From Pelagibius sp040217155 (lineage in GTDB: Bacteria > Pseudomonadota > Alphaproteobacteria > Kiloniellales > Kiloniellaceae): a stretch of DNA of 64,000 nt. The notes under the pieces were generated by a model that worked only from the letters and a program-made list of their open reading frames with translations, did not search any database and was not told the origin of the DNA. Every line of letters begins with the position of its first letter. The first letter of the stretch is position 1. Below are positions 16,390 through 24,336 of this stretch, piece after piece. A program made the position numbers and the translations under genes. The stretch covers positions 205,512 through 269,511 of the forward strand of contig JAVJNS010000036.1 in assembly GCA_040217155.1 (NCBI GenBank), given 5' to 3'.

Positions 16390-16540
16390 GCGGCGTGTGT
16401 GCGGGCAAACTCGAGAAAGAACTTTCGCCGACCTAGAGTTTTTTTAGACTCTTGAAGAGCTACGGTCGACTGAACCGCTGGGCCGCTTAGCCACCACATC
16501 GCGACACATTCACACACCTATCTCATCGTTCGCTGCCCAG

Positions 16541-16666
16541 GTGCACCGACTGCCTTCTCCTTTATTATATCGATATGCGAAAAAATGTTTTCTGAACCGG
16601 ACCATTTATATTCTTACGATATATTATACCTTAAGGACTAACCCAATCCCGCTCAGGAGAAGTCCG
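16541..16666 (+). promoter_or_regulatory. AT-rich promoter region of the quinone reductase
   Basis: This stretch is far more AT-rich than anything around it. It contains the palindrome ATATCGATAT at 16567-16576 and several TATA-like hexamers (16606-16628). CAGGAGA precedes the ATG at a good ribosome-binding distance. It is probably the regulated promoter for the downstream gene, perhaps bound by the LysR product. Confidence 0.5.
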
Positions 16667-17656
16667 ATGAAAGCAATGGTCCTGAATGAATATGGCGACA
16701 ATGCCAAATTCAATTTGGCCGAGTTATCTCAACCCTTGGCCAAGGCTGGACATGTTGTGGTGCGCGTCGCCGCGACCAGTGTGAACACGGTCGATACCAT
16801 GATCCGTCAAATGGGGCAGGAAAACCTGCCGCTTGCGCCTGACTTTCCAGCGGTGCTTGGCATGGACTTTGCCGGTACCGTAGAGTCGGTAGGTGAAGGC
16901 GTGACCAATTTTGCCCCGGGCGATGAGGTCTATGGCTGCGCCGGGGGGCTCGCCGACCTCCAGGGCGCGCTCGCGGAATACATGCTGGCCGACGTCAGAC
17001 TGATTGCCCTGAAACCGAAGTCGCTTTCAATGCGGGAGGCGGCGGCGCTGCCGCTGGTCGGCATTACCGCCTACGAGGGCCTGCAACGTGCGGGCCTTCA
17101 GGCCGGCCAGAGAATTCTGGTTCACGGCGGCGCGGGCGGCGTCGGACATGTTGTCGTGCAATTGGCCAAGCATTTCGGCGCCGACGTCTACGCTACGGGT
17201 ACTGGCGAGAAGCAGATTGATGTGATCGAACGGTTTGGGGCCACCGCCATCGACTTTCAGACCGAAAAGGTCGCTGACTATGTCGCGAAGTATACCGGCG
17301 GCGCAGGTTTCGAAGTCATTTTCGATTCGGTTGGCGGGGCCAATTTGGCGAACTCCTTCGATGCAGCCGCATTGAACGCAAACATAGCCACCACGGTATC
17401 CTTGCTGGAGTTGGATTTGGCGCCGGCTCACTTCAAAGGCTTGTCGCTGCACATCGTCTTCATGTTGATCCCCATGCTGCACAACCATAAGCGGGAAGAA
17501 CACGGTGCTGTCCTGGCCAAGCTTAGCGAGTTTGTGGACGCAGACGCAGTGCAGCCGATGCTCGATGAAATGCGGTTTGGCCTTGCCGAAGTGGGGAAAG
17601 CGTACGACCGCCTGACCAGCGGACAAGCCGTTGGAAAGGTGGTCATAGAAATCTGA
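16667..17656 (+). CDS. NADPH:quinone reductase / zinc-independent MDR oxidoreductase
   Basis: 329 residues of the medium-chain dehydrogenase/reductase superfamily, quinone-reductase branch. The GroES-like half starts MKAMVLNEYGDN and includes LGMDFAGTVESVGEGV near residue 66. The nucleotide-binding half has ILVHGGAGGVGHVVVQLAK near 150. The C-terminal YDRLTSGQAVGKVVIEI is typical of this family. No structural zinc cysteine cluster is seen. It likely reduces quinones or reactive enones. The ATG at 16667 is supported by CAGGAGA; longer frames upstream run through the AT-rich promoter. Confidence 0.9.
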   Translation: MKAMVLNEYGDNAKFNLAELSQPLAKAGHVVVRVAATSVNTVDTMIRQMGQENLPLAPDFPAVLGMDFAGTVESVGEGVTNFAPGDEVYGCAGGLADLQGALAEYMLADVRLIALKPKSLSMREAAALPLVGITAYEGLQRAGLQAGQRILVHGGAGGVGHVVVQLAKHFGADVYATGTGEKQIDVIERFGATAIDFQTEKVADYVAKYTGGAGFEVIFDSVGGANLANSFDAAALNANIATTVSLLELDLAPAHFKGLSLHIVFMLIPMLHNHKREEHGAVLAKLSEFVDADAVQPMLDEMRFGLAEVGKAYDRLTSGQAVGKVVIEI

Positions 17657-17691
17657 GGAATTGCCAGAGTTGGGTATCAGGGGAGCGGGCA

Positions 17692-17708
17692 GTTCTTCAC
17701 ATAAGAAC
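17692..17708 (+). terminator. Hairpin after the quinone reductase
   Basis: GTTCTT-CACAT-AAGAAC is a perfect six-pair stem 35 bases past the stop codon. It is followed by a second imperfect GC-containing inverted repeat (17709-17730). There is no long T run, so efficiency is uncertain. Confidence 0.4.
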
Positions 17709-17791
17709 GAGCACAGATCTGCTTGCTCCCGCCGGAAGCGGCAAATCGGCAATCCAACCAGAATAGTGAGACTTAATCGAATTCTCTGCAG

Positions 17792-18109
17792 AGACGGGCC
17801 CATTGCGGTTCGTTGCGCACAGCCCTTTTGCCCAAATCTACGTCGCGCCACTGCTGCCGGCATTCTTGAAGCTGCACACCGGCATCAGCCTAGACCTGAG
17901 ACTCTCCGATACGCAATTCGCTCTGGAGCGTTCACCGCGAAATCACGATTGGCTCGCTGGTTCGGGTCTTGCCGGACTACAATGTCGTCTCTCAGTCGGC
18001 CTTGTGGCTCGCCTATTCAGAATCGAATGTTTTGGCCGCAAAAGTCAGAACCATCATAGACTTCTCACTGGGCAAGATCGGCAAGTCCCCGGTGTGGGTC
18101 GAGCCATGA
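17792..18109 (+). pseudogene. LysR regulator pseudogene with internal deletion
   Basis: The first segment (17803-17920) reads LRFVAHSPFAQIYVAPLLPA and LRLSDTQFAL, matching residues about 95-130 of the intact LysR at 15245. After the hexamer AATTCG (17915-17920) the sequence jumps to VRVLPDYNVVSQSALWLAYS, SNVLAAKVRTIIDFSLGKIG and a stop at 18107, matching the last 60 residues in another frame. The N-terminal HTH is absent. It is a decayed paralogue, not a working gene, although an open frame through it joins dnaE. Confidence 0.9.
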
Positions 18110-18186
18110 TGGCGCGCGCCAGCGCTTGCCGACGGAACGGCGCCGATGAGGGGCCGAAACGTCGCTACCCAGACATGACTGGGTCG

Positions 18187-18206
18187 CCGGCGACTTACCC
18201 CCAAAA
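18187..18206 (+). repeat. Right copy of the 20-bp direct repeat
   Basis: CCGGCGACTTACCCCCAAAA, one mismatch from 13134-13153. It overlaps the palindrome GTCGCCGGCGAC (18183-18194) and directly follows a hairpin ACCCAG-ACATGA-CTGGGT (18167-18184). It lies just upstream of dnaE. Confidence 0.6.
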
Positions 18207-18270
18207 AAGGCGACCTATGCACAGCTCTTCGCCCGTGACTCGACTCGCCGCTTGGGGGCAGACTCCGCCC

Positions 18271-21200
18271 ATGCCGCGCGCCGATTTCGTCCATCTCCGA
18301 GTCCACTCCGCCTATTCGCTCTCGGAAGGCGCGATCCCGGTGAAGGCTTTGGCCAAGCTGTGCCGGGAGCAGGCCATGCCGGCGGTGGCGGTCACCGACA
18401 GCGGCAACCTCTTCGGCGCCTTGGAATTCGCCCAGACCGCGCAGAAGGCCGGCGTGCAGCCCATCATCGGCTGCCAGTTGCAGGTTTCCCGGGCAACGGC
18501 GGAACCGCGCAGCGGCACCGCGCCGCCACCCGACCAACTGGTGCTGCTGGTGCAGAACCAGATCGGCTACGAGAACCTCATGCGCCTGGTCTCGCGCGCC
18601 TTCCTGGAAAGCGCGCCCAGCGAGGCGGCCCAGGTCAGTCTCGCGGTGCTGAAAGAGCACGCCGAGGGCCTGCTGGCGCTGACCGGGGGGGCCGGCGGTG
18701 CCGTCGGGCGCCTGCTGGCCGACGCGCAGGGCAAGGCCGCGGCGGCGGAACTGGCGCGGCTCGCCGCCATCTTTCCCGGCCGGCTCTATGTCGAGTTGCA
18801 GCGCCACGGCCTGCCGGCGGAGGAACTCATCGAGCCCGGGCTGCTGGAACTGGCCTATGCCCACGACCTGCCGCTGGTCGCCACCAACGAGGCCTTCTTC
18901 CCGACCGCCGCCGATTACGAGGCCCATGACGCGCTGCTGTGCATCGCCGAGGGCGCCTACATCTCGCAGAGCGACCGGCGCCGCCTGACCCCCGATCACG
19001 CCTTCAAGTCGGCGGCGGAGATGCGCGCGCTCTTCGCCGACCTGCCCGAGGCGGTCGACAACACCCTGGTGGTGGCGCAGCGCTGCGCCTACTTCCCGGA
19101 GTTCGTCAGCCCGATCCTGCCGCCCTTTACCACCACCGAGGGGCGCAGCGAGGCGCAGGAACTGCACGCCCAGTCCGAGTCCGGCCTGCAAGCGCGCCTG
19201 GAAAAGCAGGTCTTCACCGCGCAGATGGACGCGGCGGCGCGCGAGGCGGCGGCCAAACCCTACATCGATCGCCTGGCCTTCGAGCTCGGCGTCATCGAGG
19301 AGATGGGTTTCGCCGGCTACTTCCTCATCGTCGCCGACTTCATCAAGTGGGCCAAGGGGGAGGGCATTCCGGTGGGGCCGGGGCGCGGCTCGGGCGCCGG
19401 TTCGGTGGTCGCCTGGGCGCTGACCATCACCGACCTCGATCCGCTGCGCTTCGGCCTGCTGTTCGAGCGCTTCCTCAATCCCGAACGCGTGTCGATGCCG
19501 GACTTCGACATCGACTTCTGCCAGGACCGCCGCGACGAGGTGATCCGCTATGTGCAGAACAAGTACGGCGAGGACCGCGTCGCCCAGATCATCACCTTCG
19601 GCAAGCTGCAGGCCCGCGCGGCGCTGCGCGACGTCGGCCGCGTGCTGCAGATGTCCTATCCGCAGGTCGACCGCATCTGCAAGCTGGTGCCCAACAACCC
19701 GGCCAACCCGGTCACCCTGCAGCAGGCCATCGACGGCGAGCCGCAGTTGCAGGAGATGCGCCGCGACGACGAATCGGTGGACAAGCTGATCACCATCGCG
19801 CTGCGCCTCGAGGGGCTCTACCGTCACGCTTCGACCCACGCCGCCGGGGTGGTGATCGGCGACCGTCCGCTCGACCGGCTGGTGCCGCTCTACCGCGATC
19901 CGCGCTCCGACATGCCGGTGACGCAGTTCAACATGAAGTTCGTCGAGCAGGCCGGTCTGGTGAAGTTCGACTTTCTCGGCCTCAAGACCCTGACGGTGCT
20001 GCAGCGCGCCTGCGAACTGCTGGCGCGGCGCGGCATCGACATCGACCTGACGCTGATCCCGCTGGACGACAAAAAAGCCTTCGAGATGATGAGCCGCGGC
20101 GACACCGTCGGCGTGTTCCAGTTTGAATCCTCGGGCATGCGCAGCCTGCTGCGCGAGGCGCGGGTCGACACCTTCGAGGACATCATCGCCCTGGTCGCGC
20201 TCTATCGGCCCGGCCCGATGGAGAACATCCCCAAGTACGTCGCTTGCAAGCACGGCAACGAGAAGCCGGAAGTCCTGCACGAGACCATCGAGCCGGTGGT
20301 CAAGGATACCTACGGCGTCATCATCTACCAGGAACAGGTGATGCAGATCGCCCAGGTCTTCGCCGACTACTCGCTGGGCCAGGCCGATCTGCTGCGCCGC
20401 GCCATGGGCAAGAAGATCAAGGCGGAGATGGACGCCCAGCGCGACATCTTCGTGAAGGGCGCCATGGACAAGGGCGTGACCAAGGAGCGCGCCAACTATG
20501 TCTTCGATCTGGTCGACAAGTTCGCCGGCTACGGCTTCAACAAGGCGCACTCGGCAGGCTATGCGCTGGTCGCCTATCAGACCGCCTATCTGAAAGCCAA
20601 CTACCCGGTGGAGTTCCTCGCCGCCTCGATGACCTACGACATGGGCAACACCGACAAGCTGAACGTCTACCGCCAGGAACTGCAGCGCCTCGACATCGAT
20701 CTGCTGCCGCCGGACATCAACCGCTCTGCGCCCGACTTCGACGTCGAGATCGCGGCCGACGGCACGCCCGCCATCCGCTACGCCCTGGCGGCGCTGAAGA
20801 ACGTCGGTGCCAACGCCATGGCGGCGGTTTCCGCCGAGCGCCGCGCCAACGGCCCGTTCAAGAGCCTGGCCGACGTCGCGCAGCGGCTCGACGCGAAGCT
20901 GATCAACAAGCGCCAGGTCGAGAACCTGGCCTGCGCCGGCGCCTTCGACGGCCTGAACCCGAACCGGGCGCAGGCCTACCACGCCGCCGAGACCATCGTG
21001 CGCCACGCCAGCGCCGCGGCCAGCGAGCGTGACAGCGCGCAGGTCAGCCTGTTCGGGGCGGCGGGCGAGGCCGGGCCGGCGACGCTGCCGCTGCTGCCCA
21101 GAGAAGACTGGCCGGGCATGGAGCGGCTGGATCACGAATACGCCGCCATCGGGTTCTTTCTCTCGGCCCACCCCTTGGACACCTACGGCGCCACGCTGGA

Positions 21201-21732
21201 GAAGGTGAAGGCGTCGACCTACGCCCAGTTGAAGGACAGCAAGGCCTCCGGCCTCCACACCCTGGCCGGCATCGTCCTCAGGAAGCGCGAGATCAACAAC
21301 CGCAAGGGCCAGCGCATGGCCTTCGTGGAGTTCTCCGACGCCACCGGGGTCTACGAGGTGACGCTGTTCTCCGAGACCCTGGCCCAGTGCAGGGATCTGC
21401 TGGAGAGCGGCCAGAGCCTGCTGCTGCGGGTCTCTGCCGAGCACCGCGACGGCGACGAGCCGCGCCTCACCGCGCAGTCCCTGGAGCCGCTCGACAGCGC
21501 CGCGGCCAGGGCCTCCAACGGCCTCGACATCCACCTGAACTCGCCCGGCCCGCTGGAGAGCATCAAGACCCTGCTGGCGCGCGAGGGCAGGGGGCGTGGC
21601 CAGATCCGCCTCGTCCTCGCCCTGGAAGACGGGCAAGAGGTCGCCTTCGACCTCGGCCAGCGCTACCGCCTGTCGCCGGAGGTCCGCCAGGCCATCAAGG
21701 CGGTCCCCGGCGTGGTCATGCAGGATCGCTAA
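18271..21732 (+). CDS. dnaE: DNA polymerase III alpha subunit
   Basis: 1153 residues, the replicative polymerase. The PHP domain is at the N-terminus (FVHLRVHSAYSLSEGAIPVK). The polymerase palm has GPGRGSGAGSVVAW near residue 370 and PDFDIDFCQDRR near 410 (catalytic Asp pair). The fingers and tandem HhH follow (YGFNKAHSAGYALVAYQTAY near 755), and an OB fold lies near residues 995-1070 (LAGIVLRKREINNRKGQRMA). The length is normal for DnaE. Starts at 18175 or 18217 are possible in frame, but 18271 gives the family-typical N-terminus and avoids the repeat and LysR debris. The open frame continuing upstream to 17803 is LysR pseudogene sequence. Confidence 0.97.
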   Translation: MPRADFVHLRVHSAYSLSEGAIPVKALAKLCREQAMPAVAVTDSGNLFGALEFAQTAQKAGVQPIIGCQLQVSRATAEPRSGTAPPPDQLVLLVQNQIGYENLMRLVSRAFLESAPSEAAQVSLAVLKEHAEGLLALTGGAGGAVGRLLADAQGKAAAAELARLAAIFPGRLYVELQRHGLPAEELIEPGLLELAYAHDLPLVATNEAFFPTAADYEAHDALLCIAEGAYISQSDRRRLTPDHAFKSAAEMRALFADLPEAVDNTLVVAQRCAYFPEFVSPILPPFTTTEGRSEAQELHAQSESGLQARLEKQVFTAQMDAAAREAAAKPYIDRLAFELGVIEEMGFAGYFLIVADFIKWAKGEGIPVGPGRGSGAGSVVAWALTITDLDPLRFGLLFERFLNPERVSMPDFDIDFCQDRRDEVIRYVQNKYGEDRVAQIITFGKLQARAALRDVGRVLQMSYPQVDRICKLVPNNPANPVTLQQAIDGEPQLQEMRRDDESVDKLITIALRLEGLYRHASTHAAGVVIGDRPLDRLVPLYRDPRSDMPVTQFNMKFVEQAGLVKFDFLGLKTLTVLQRACELLARRGIDIDLTLIPLDDKKAFEMMSRGDTVGVFQFESSGMRSLLREARVDTFEDIIALVALYRPGPMENIPKYVACKHGNEKPEVLHETIEPVVKDTYGVIIYQEQVMQIAQVFADYSLGQADLLRRAMGKKIKAEMDAQRDIFVKGAMDKGVTKERANYVFDLVDKFAGYGFNKAHSAGYALVAYQTAYLKANYPVEFLAASMTYDMGNTDKLNVYRQELQRLDIDLLPPDINRSAPDFDVEIAADGTPAIRYALAALKNVGANAMAAVSAERRANGPFKSLADVAQRLDAKLINKRQVENLACAGAFDGLNPNRAQAYHAAETIVRHASAAASERDSAQVSLFGAAGEAGPATLPLLPREDWPGMERLDHEYAAIGFFLSAHPLDTYGATLEKVKASTYAQLKDSKASGLHTLAGIVLRKREINNRKGQRMAFVEFSDATGVYEVTLFSETLAQCRDLLESGQSLLLRVSAEHRDGDEPRLTAQSLEPLDSAAARASNGLDIHLNSPGPLESIKTLLAREGRGRGQIRLVLALEDGQEVAFDLGQRYRLSPEVRQAIKAVPGVVMQDR

Positions 21733-21818
21733 GCGGCCCTGCGGGCCAAGTCAGTGGTTTGCCGATGATGGGGAAGACCGCGCCCGTTCGGGATAGCGGC
21801 GCCGAACCTCTCGCGTCA

Positions 21819-21847
21819 TTGAATTCTTGGCGGATATCTCCTATATA
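21819..21847 (+). promoter_or_regulatory. Sigma-70-type promoter of the cold-shock gene
   Basis: TTGAAT (21819-21824), a 17-base spacer and TATATA (21842-21847). Transcription would start near 21854, giving a leader of about 140 bases before the csp ATG. Long structured leaders are a known feature of cold-shock genes. Apart from this promoter, I see no gene in 21733-21997. Confidence 0.6.
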
Positions 21848-21997
21848 TTTGCCCTAGGTATTGCATTTGTCTGGTGCTGCCTGCATGGCCGGTACACTGA
21901 TCGGCTGCGTTCTCCCCCGACGATGTGAGCGTTAAGCCGAGCGCGCCGACACCTTGAGTGTGACGCGAATTCAACATTTATGTTAGAGGCAATGACG

Positions 21998-22207
21998 ATG
22001 GCAACTGGTACCGTAAAGTGGTTCAACCCGACCAAGGGCTTTGGCTTCATCGAGCCGGAAGATGGATCGAAAGACGTTTTCGTCCACATTTCGGCGGTCG
22101 AGCGCGCCGGGTTGAGTTCGCTTGGCGAGGGGCAGAAGGTTTCCTATGAGCTTCAGACCGGACAGAACGGCAAATCTTCCGCCGAGAACCTGTCGGTCAG
22201 CGAATAG
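21998..22207 (+). CDS. Cold-shock protein, CspA family
   Basis: 69 residues, single cold-shock domain that binds single-stranded RNA and DNA. RNP1 is KGFGFIEPE and RNP2 is DVFVHISAV, both near the N-terminal half. The start MATGTVKWFNPTKGFG at 21998 is the usual one; in-frame ATG or TTG-like starts a few codons upstream (21980, 21992) are possible. A monocistronic gene with its own promoter and long leader. Confidence 0.95.
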   Translation: MATGTVKWFNPTKGFGFIEPEDGSKDVFVHISAVERAGLSSLGEGQKVSYELQTGQNGKSSAENLSVSE

Positions 22208-22442
22208 CAAGGTAGCGCCTCCAACGCCGGTCGTGGCGCAGCGTCGGCGCCGCGGCCTTCAATGATCGTTCGACGGGCCGAAGAGAGCGGGCGGGCTGCT
22301 CCGCCAGCGTTCCTTCGACAGCGTCAGAGGCGAGGAACGAAAGCAATAGACGGCGCGCCGTGGACAGCCGTGCGCGGTTTCGCGCGCCCTCCGGTGGATC
22401 CGCGCCTGGCCAAGAAGGCGGCCGACAGGATTAAGGAAGACG
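22208..22442. other. Spacer after the csp gene, no gene seen
   Basis: GC-rich, with one open frame (from 22262) that shows no coding character. It presumably holds the csp terminator and the promoter of the small protein gene at 22443; neither stands out. Confidence 0.3.
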
Positions 22443-22616
22443 ATGGCCAGAAAACCAAATTACAATTTCGAACGCAAAGAACGCGAACGGCTGAAAGCGG
22501 AAAAGAAGGCCAAACGCGCCTTGGAAAAGAAGGAAGCCCGGGAGGCGAAATCCGGGCAATCCGAAGCCTCCGGGCAAAGCGACGGCCAAGACCCGCTGGC
22601 ACCCACGGCCGAGTGA
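22443..22616 (+). CDS. Small basic lysine/glutamate-rich protein
   Basis: 57 residues: MARKPNYNFERKERER, then a highly charged helix of Lys, Glu, Arg and Ala to about residue 36, then a polar, Gln/Ser-rich tail. GGAAGACG precedes the ATG. Small proteins starting MARPNYxFEKRQRE with a KKKE helix are common conserved hypotheticals in alphaproteobacteria, and this one has that look. Function unknown; the charge pattern suggests nucleic-acid or ribosome association, which is inference. Confidence 0.65.
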   Translation: MARKPNYNFERKERERLKAEKKAKRALEKKEAREAKSGQSEASGQSDGQDPLAPTAE

Positions 22617-22725
22617 CCGGGCGTTAGTGCCGTCGTCCAAAGTCCGAGTCTGCGGCCCCACGGCTGATCCGGCTTCTCGGCAACCATAACCACAGCCAGT
22701 GACGCGCCCGGCGACGCAGCGGGCA

Positions 22726-22769
22726 TTCATCGGCAACGCCGCCGGCGTTCATCGGCAACGCCGCCGGCG
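22726..22769 (+). repeat. Two perfect 22-bp tandem copies
   Basis: TTCATCGGCAACGCCGCCGG plus CG occurs at 22726-22747 and again at 22748-22769 with no difference, followed by a partial TTCA. The region 22617-22814 holds no gene. Confidence 0.85.
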
Positions 22770-22814
22770 TTCAAGCGGCCTGACGCTTACTCGGCCATAT
22801 ACGGAGACGGAGCG

Positions 22815-23045
22815 ATGGCTCGTAAAAAAACCAAAGGCAAGGCTGTCGGATTCACAATGTTCAACGTCACTTACGAAGACGGGACGGTGACGTCCAACCG
22901 GCGGGTGGCGAACGAACTGCTCGATCAATCCTTCGGTGACGATCTCCTGGACCTGGCGCGCACCGCGATCCAGGACCAGGACAATGACATCGCCCAGCGC
23001 TCCAATCAGCGCCGCGCCAAGGTCAAGGCCCTGACCAAGGCCTGA
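22815..23045 (+). CDS. Conserved-looking small hypothetical protein
   Basis: 76 residues: MARKKTKGKAVGFTMFNVTY with a basic start, a short beta-like segment (TMFNVTYEDGTVTSNRRV), then an acidic helix (LLDQSFGDDLLDLARTAIQD) and a basic C-terminus ending KVKALTKA. An upstream ACGGAG serves as ribosome-binding site. I recognise no named domain. Like the gene at 22443 it starts MARK and is small and charged, but the two are not obviously related. Confidence 0.65.
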   Translation: MARKKTKGKAVGFTMFNVTYEDGTVTSNRRVANELLDQSFGDDLLDLARTAIQDQDNDIAQRSNQRRAKVKALTKA

Positions 23046-23224
23046 TCGCGCAGGCTCCCGCTGCCTCGAGAGGAATGCGGGTTTGGCGGGCTTGGGGATC
23101 TCCGGCGCCCCTTTTCCCCTTGCTTTCCGGCCCCCCGGGGGGTATCACCCGCGCACTTTCAATCTCACACGCGGGCAATGCGGCCTTCGGGGAGACATCC
23201 CGACAGTCGCTCCGGTGTCTGAAA

Positions 23225-23262
23225 TCTCAAGAATTCCGTGGATTTGCACGGCAAACTTGAGA
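23225..23262 (+). promoter_or_regulatory. Two-step hairpin in the rpsB leader
   Basis: The outer stem TCTCAAG/CTTGAGA (23225-23231 with 23256-23262) encloses an internal loop and an inner stem CCGTG/CACGG (23236-23240 with 23247-23251) with a six-base loop. It sits 41 bases before the rpsB start. It could be an autoregulatory site for ribosomal protein S2 or simply a leader fold. The rest of 23046-23303 shows no gene. Confidence 0.5.
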
Positions 23263-23303
23263 CCAGATGACAGGCTCGCGGTGGACCAACCGGAGAACAT
23301 ACT

Positions 23304-24212
23304 ATGGCGCTTCCGAGCCCCTCGATGCGTCAGCTGTTGGAAGCTGGCGTTCACTTTGGACACACCACCCGTCGCTGGAACCCGCGCATGGCCCCCTACA
23401 TTTTCGGGGTCCGCAACGGCGTTCACATCATCGATCTCGAGCAGACGGTGCCGCTGCTGAACCAGGCCCTGGTCACCGTGCGCGACATCGTCGCCGGCGG
23501 CGGCCGCGTGCTCTTCGTCGGCACCAAGCGCCAGGCCAGCGATAAGGTCGCCGAGGCGGCCAAGCGCTGCGGCCAGTATTACGTCAACCACCGCTGGCTC
23601 GGCGGCATGCTGACCAACTGGAAGACCATTTCAAATTCGATCCGCCGCCTGCGCGTCGTCGACGAGCAGCTGGCCGAGGAGAACAGCGGCCTGACCAAGA
23701 AGGAACTGCTGGTGCTGACCCGCGAACGCGACAAGCTGGAGCGCGCGCTGGGCGGGATCAAGGAGATGGGCGGCCTGCCCGACGTGATCTTCGTCATCGA
23801 CACCAACAAGGAGCACATCGCCGTCGGCGAGGCGGGGAACCTTAACATTCCGGTCATCGGCGTGCTGGACTCCAACTCCAATCCGGACGGTGTGACCTTC
23901 CCGGTGCCCGGCAACGACGATGCGCTGCGCGCCATCGGCCTGTTCTGCGACCTCATCGCCGATGCCGTGCTGGACGGCATCCAGGCCGAGATGACCGCCA
24001 GCGGCACCGACGTCGGCGAGTCGGTCGAGGTGCCCGCCGAGACCCTGCCCGCGGAAACCGCGCCCGCCGCGACCCCGCCGGAAGAAGCCGCGAGCCAGGC
24101 CGATGCGACGCCTGAGGCCGACGTCAAGGCCGCGGCCGCCGGCGAGGCGGCCAGCCAGGCCGAGGCCAAGCCCGAGGCCGGCCAGGACAGCACGGCGCCG
24201 GTCCAGGGCTGA
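23304..24212 (+). CDS. rpsB: 30S ribosomal protein S2
   Basis: 302 residues. S2 of the small ribosomal subunit, with MRQLLEAGVHFGHTTRRWNP near the N-terminus, GTKRQASDKVAEAAKRCGQY, and LPDVIFVIDTNKEHIAVGEA near 165. The core ends near residue 235 and is followed by a tail of about 65 residues made almost only of Ala, Glu, Pro and Thr. Such tails occur in alphaproteobacterial S2. tsf follows, the standard order. Confidence 0.97.
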   Translation: MALPSPSMRQLLEAGVHFGHTTRRWNPRMAPYIFGVRNGVHIIDLEQTVPLLNQALVTVRDIVAGGGRVLFVGTKRQASDKVAEAAKRCGQYYVNHRWLGGMLTNWKTISNSIRRLRVVDEQLAEENSGLTKKELLVLTRERDKLERALGGIKEMGGLPDVIFVIDTNKEHIAVGEAGNLNIPVIGVLDSNSNPDGVTFPVPGNDDALRAIGLFCDLIADAVLDGIQAEMTASGTDVGESVEVPAETLPAETAPAATPPEEAASQADATPEADVKAAAAGEAASQAEAKPEAGQDSTAPVQG

Positions 24213-24229
24213 GCCCGCGCCAACGAAAA

Positions 24230-24255
24230 GGGAGCCGGTCGCCGGCCGGCTTCCC
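24230..24255 (+). terminator. Hairpin between rpsB and tsf (attenuator-like)
   Basis: GGGAGCCGG (24230-24238) pairs with CCGGCTTCCC (24246-24255) with one bulged base. There is no T run, so it may attenuate or stabilise mRNA ends rather than terminate fully. Confidence 0.4.
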
Positions 24256-24336
24256 GAACCGCGAATATTCCTCTGTAGACACGTTCCCGGGCAGGCCCCG
24301 GAGACGTTCCAGACTTCAAAGAAAAAGGGTTCCGTC

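Noticed and set aside
17803..18270. Very long open frame suggesting a DnaE with a 156-residue N-terminal extension
   Set aside because: The extension is LysR pseudogene sequence that happens to be in frame with dnaE; DnaE proteins begin at the FVHLRVHS region.
18013..21636. 1207-codon minus-strand open frame opposite dnaE
   Set aside because: Composition (Arg, His, Gln, Val, Asp) is typical of reverse-frame shadows; dnaE motifs are on the plus strand.
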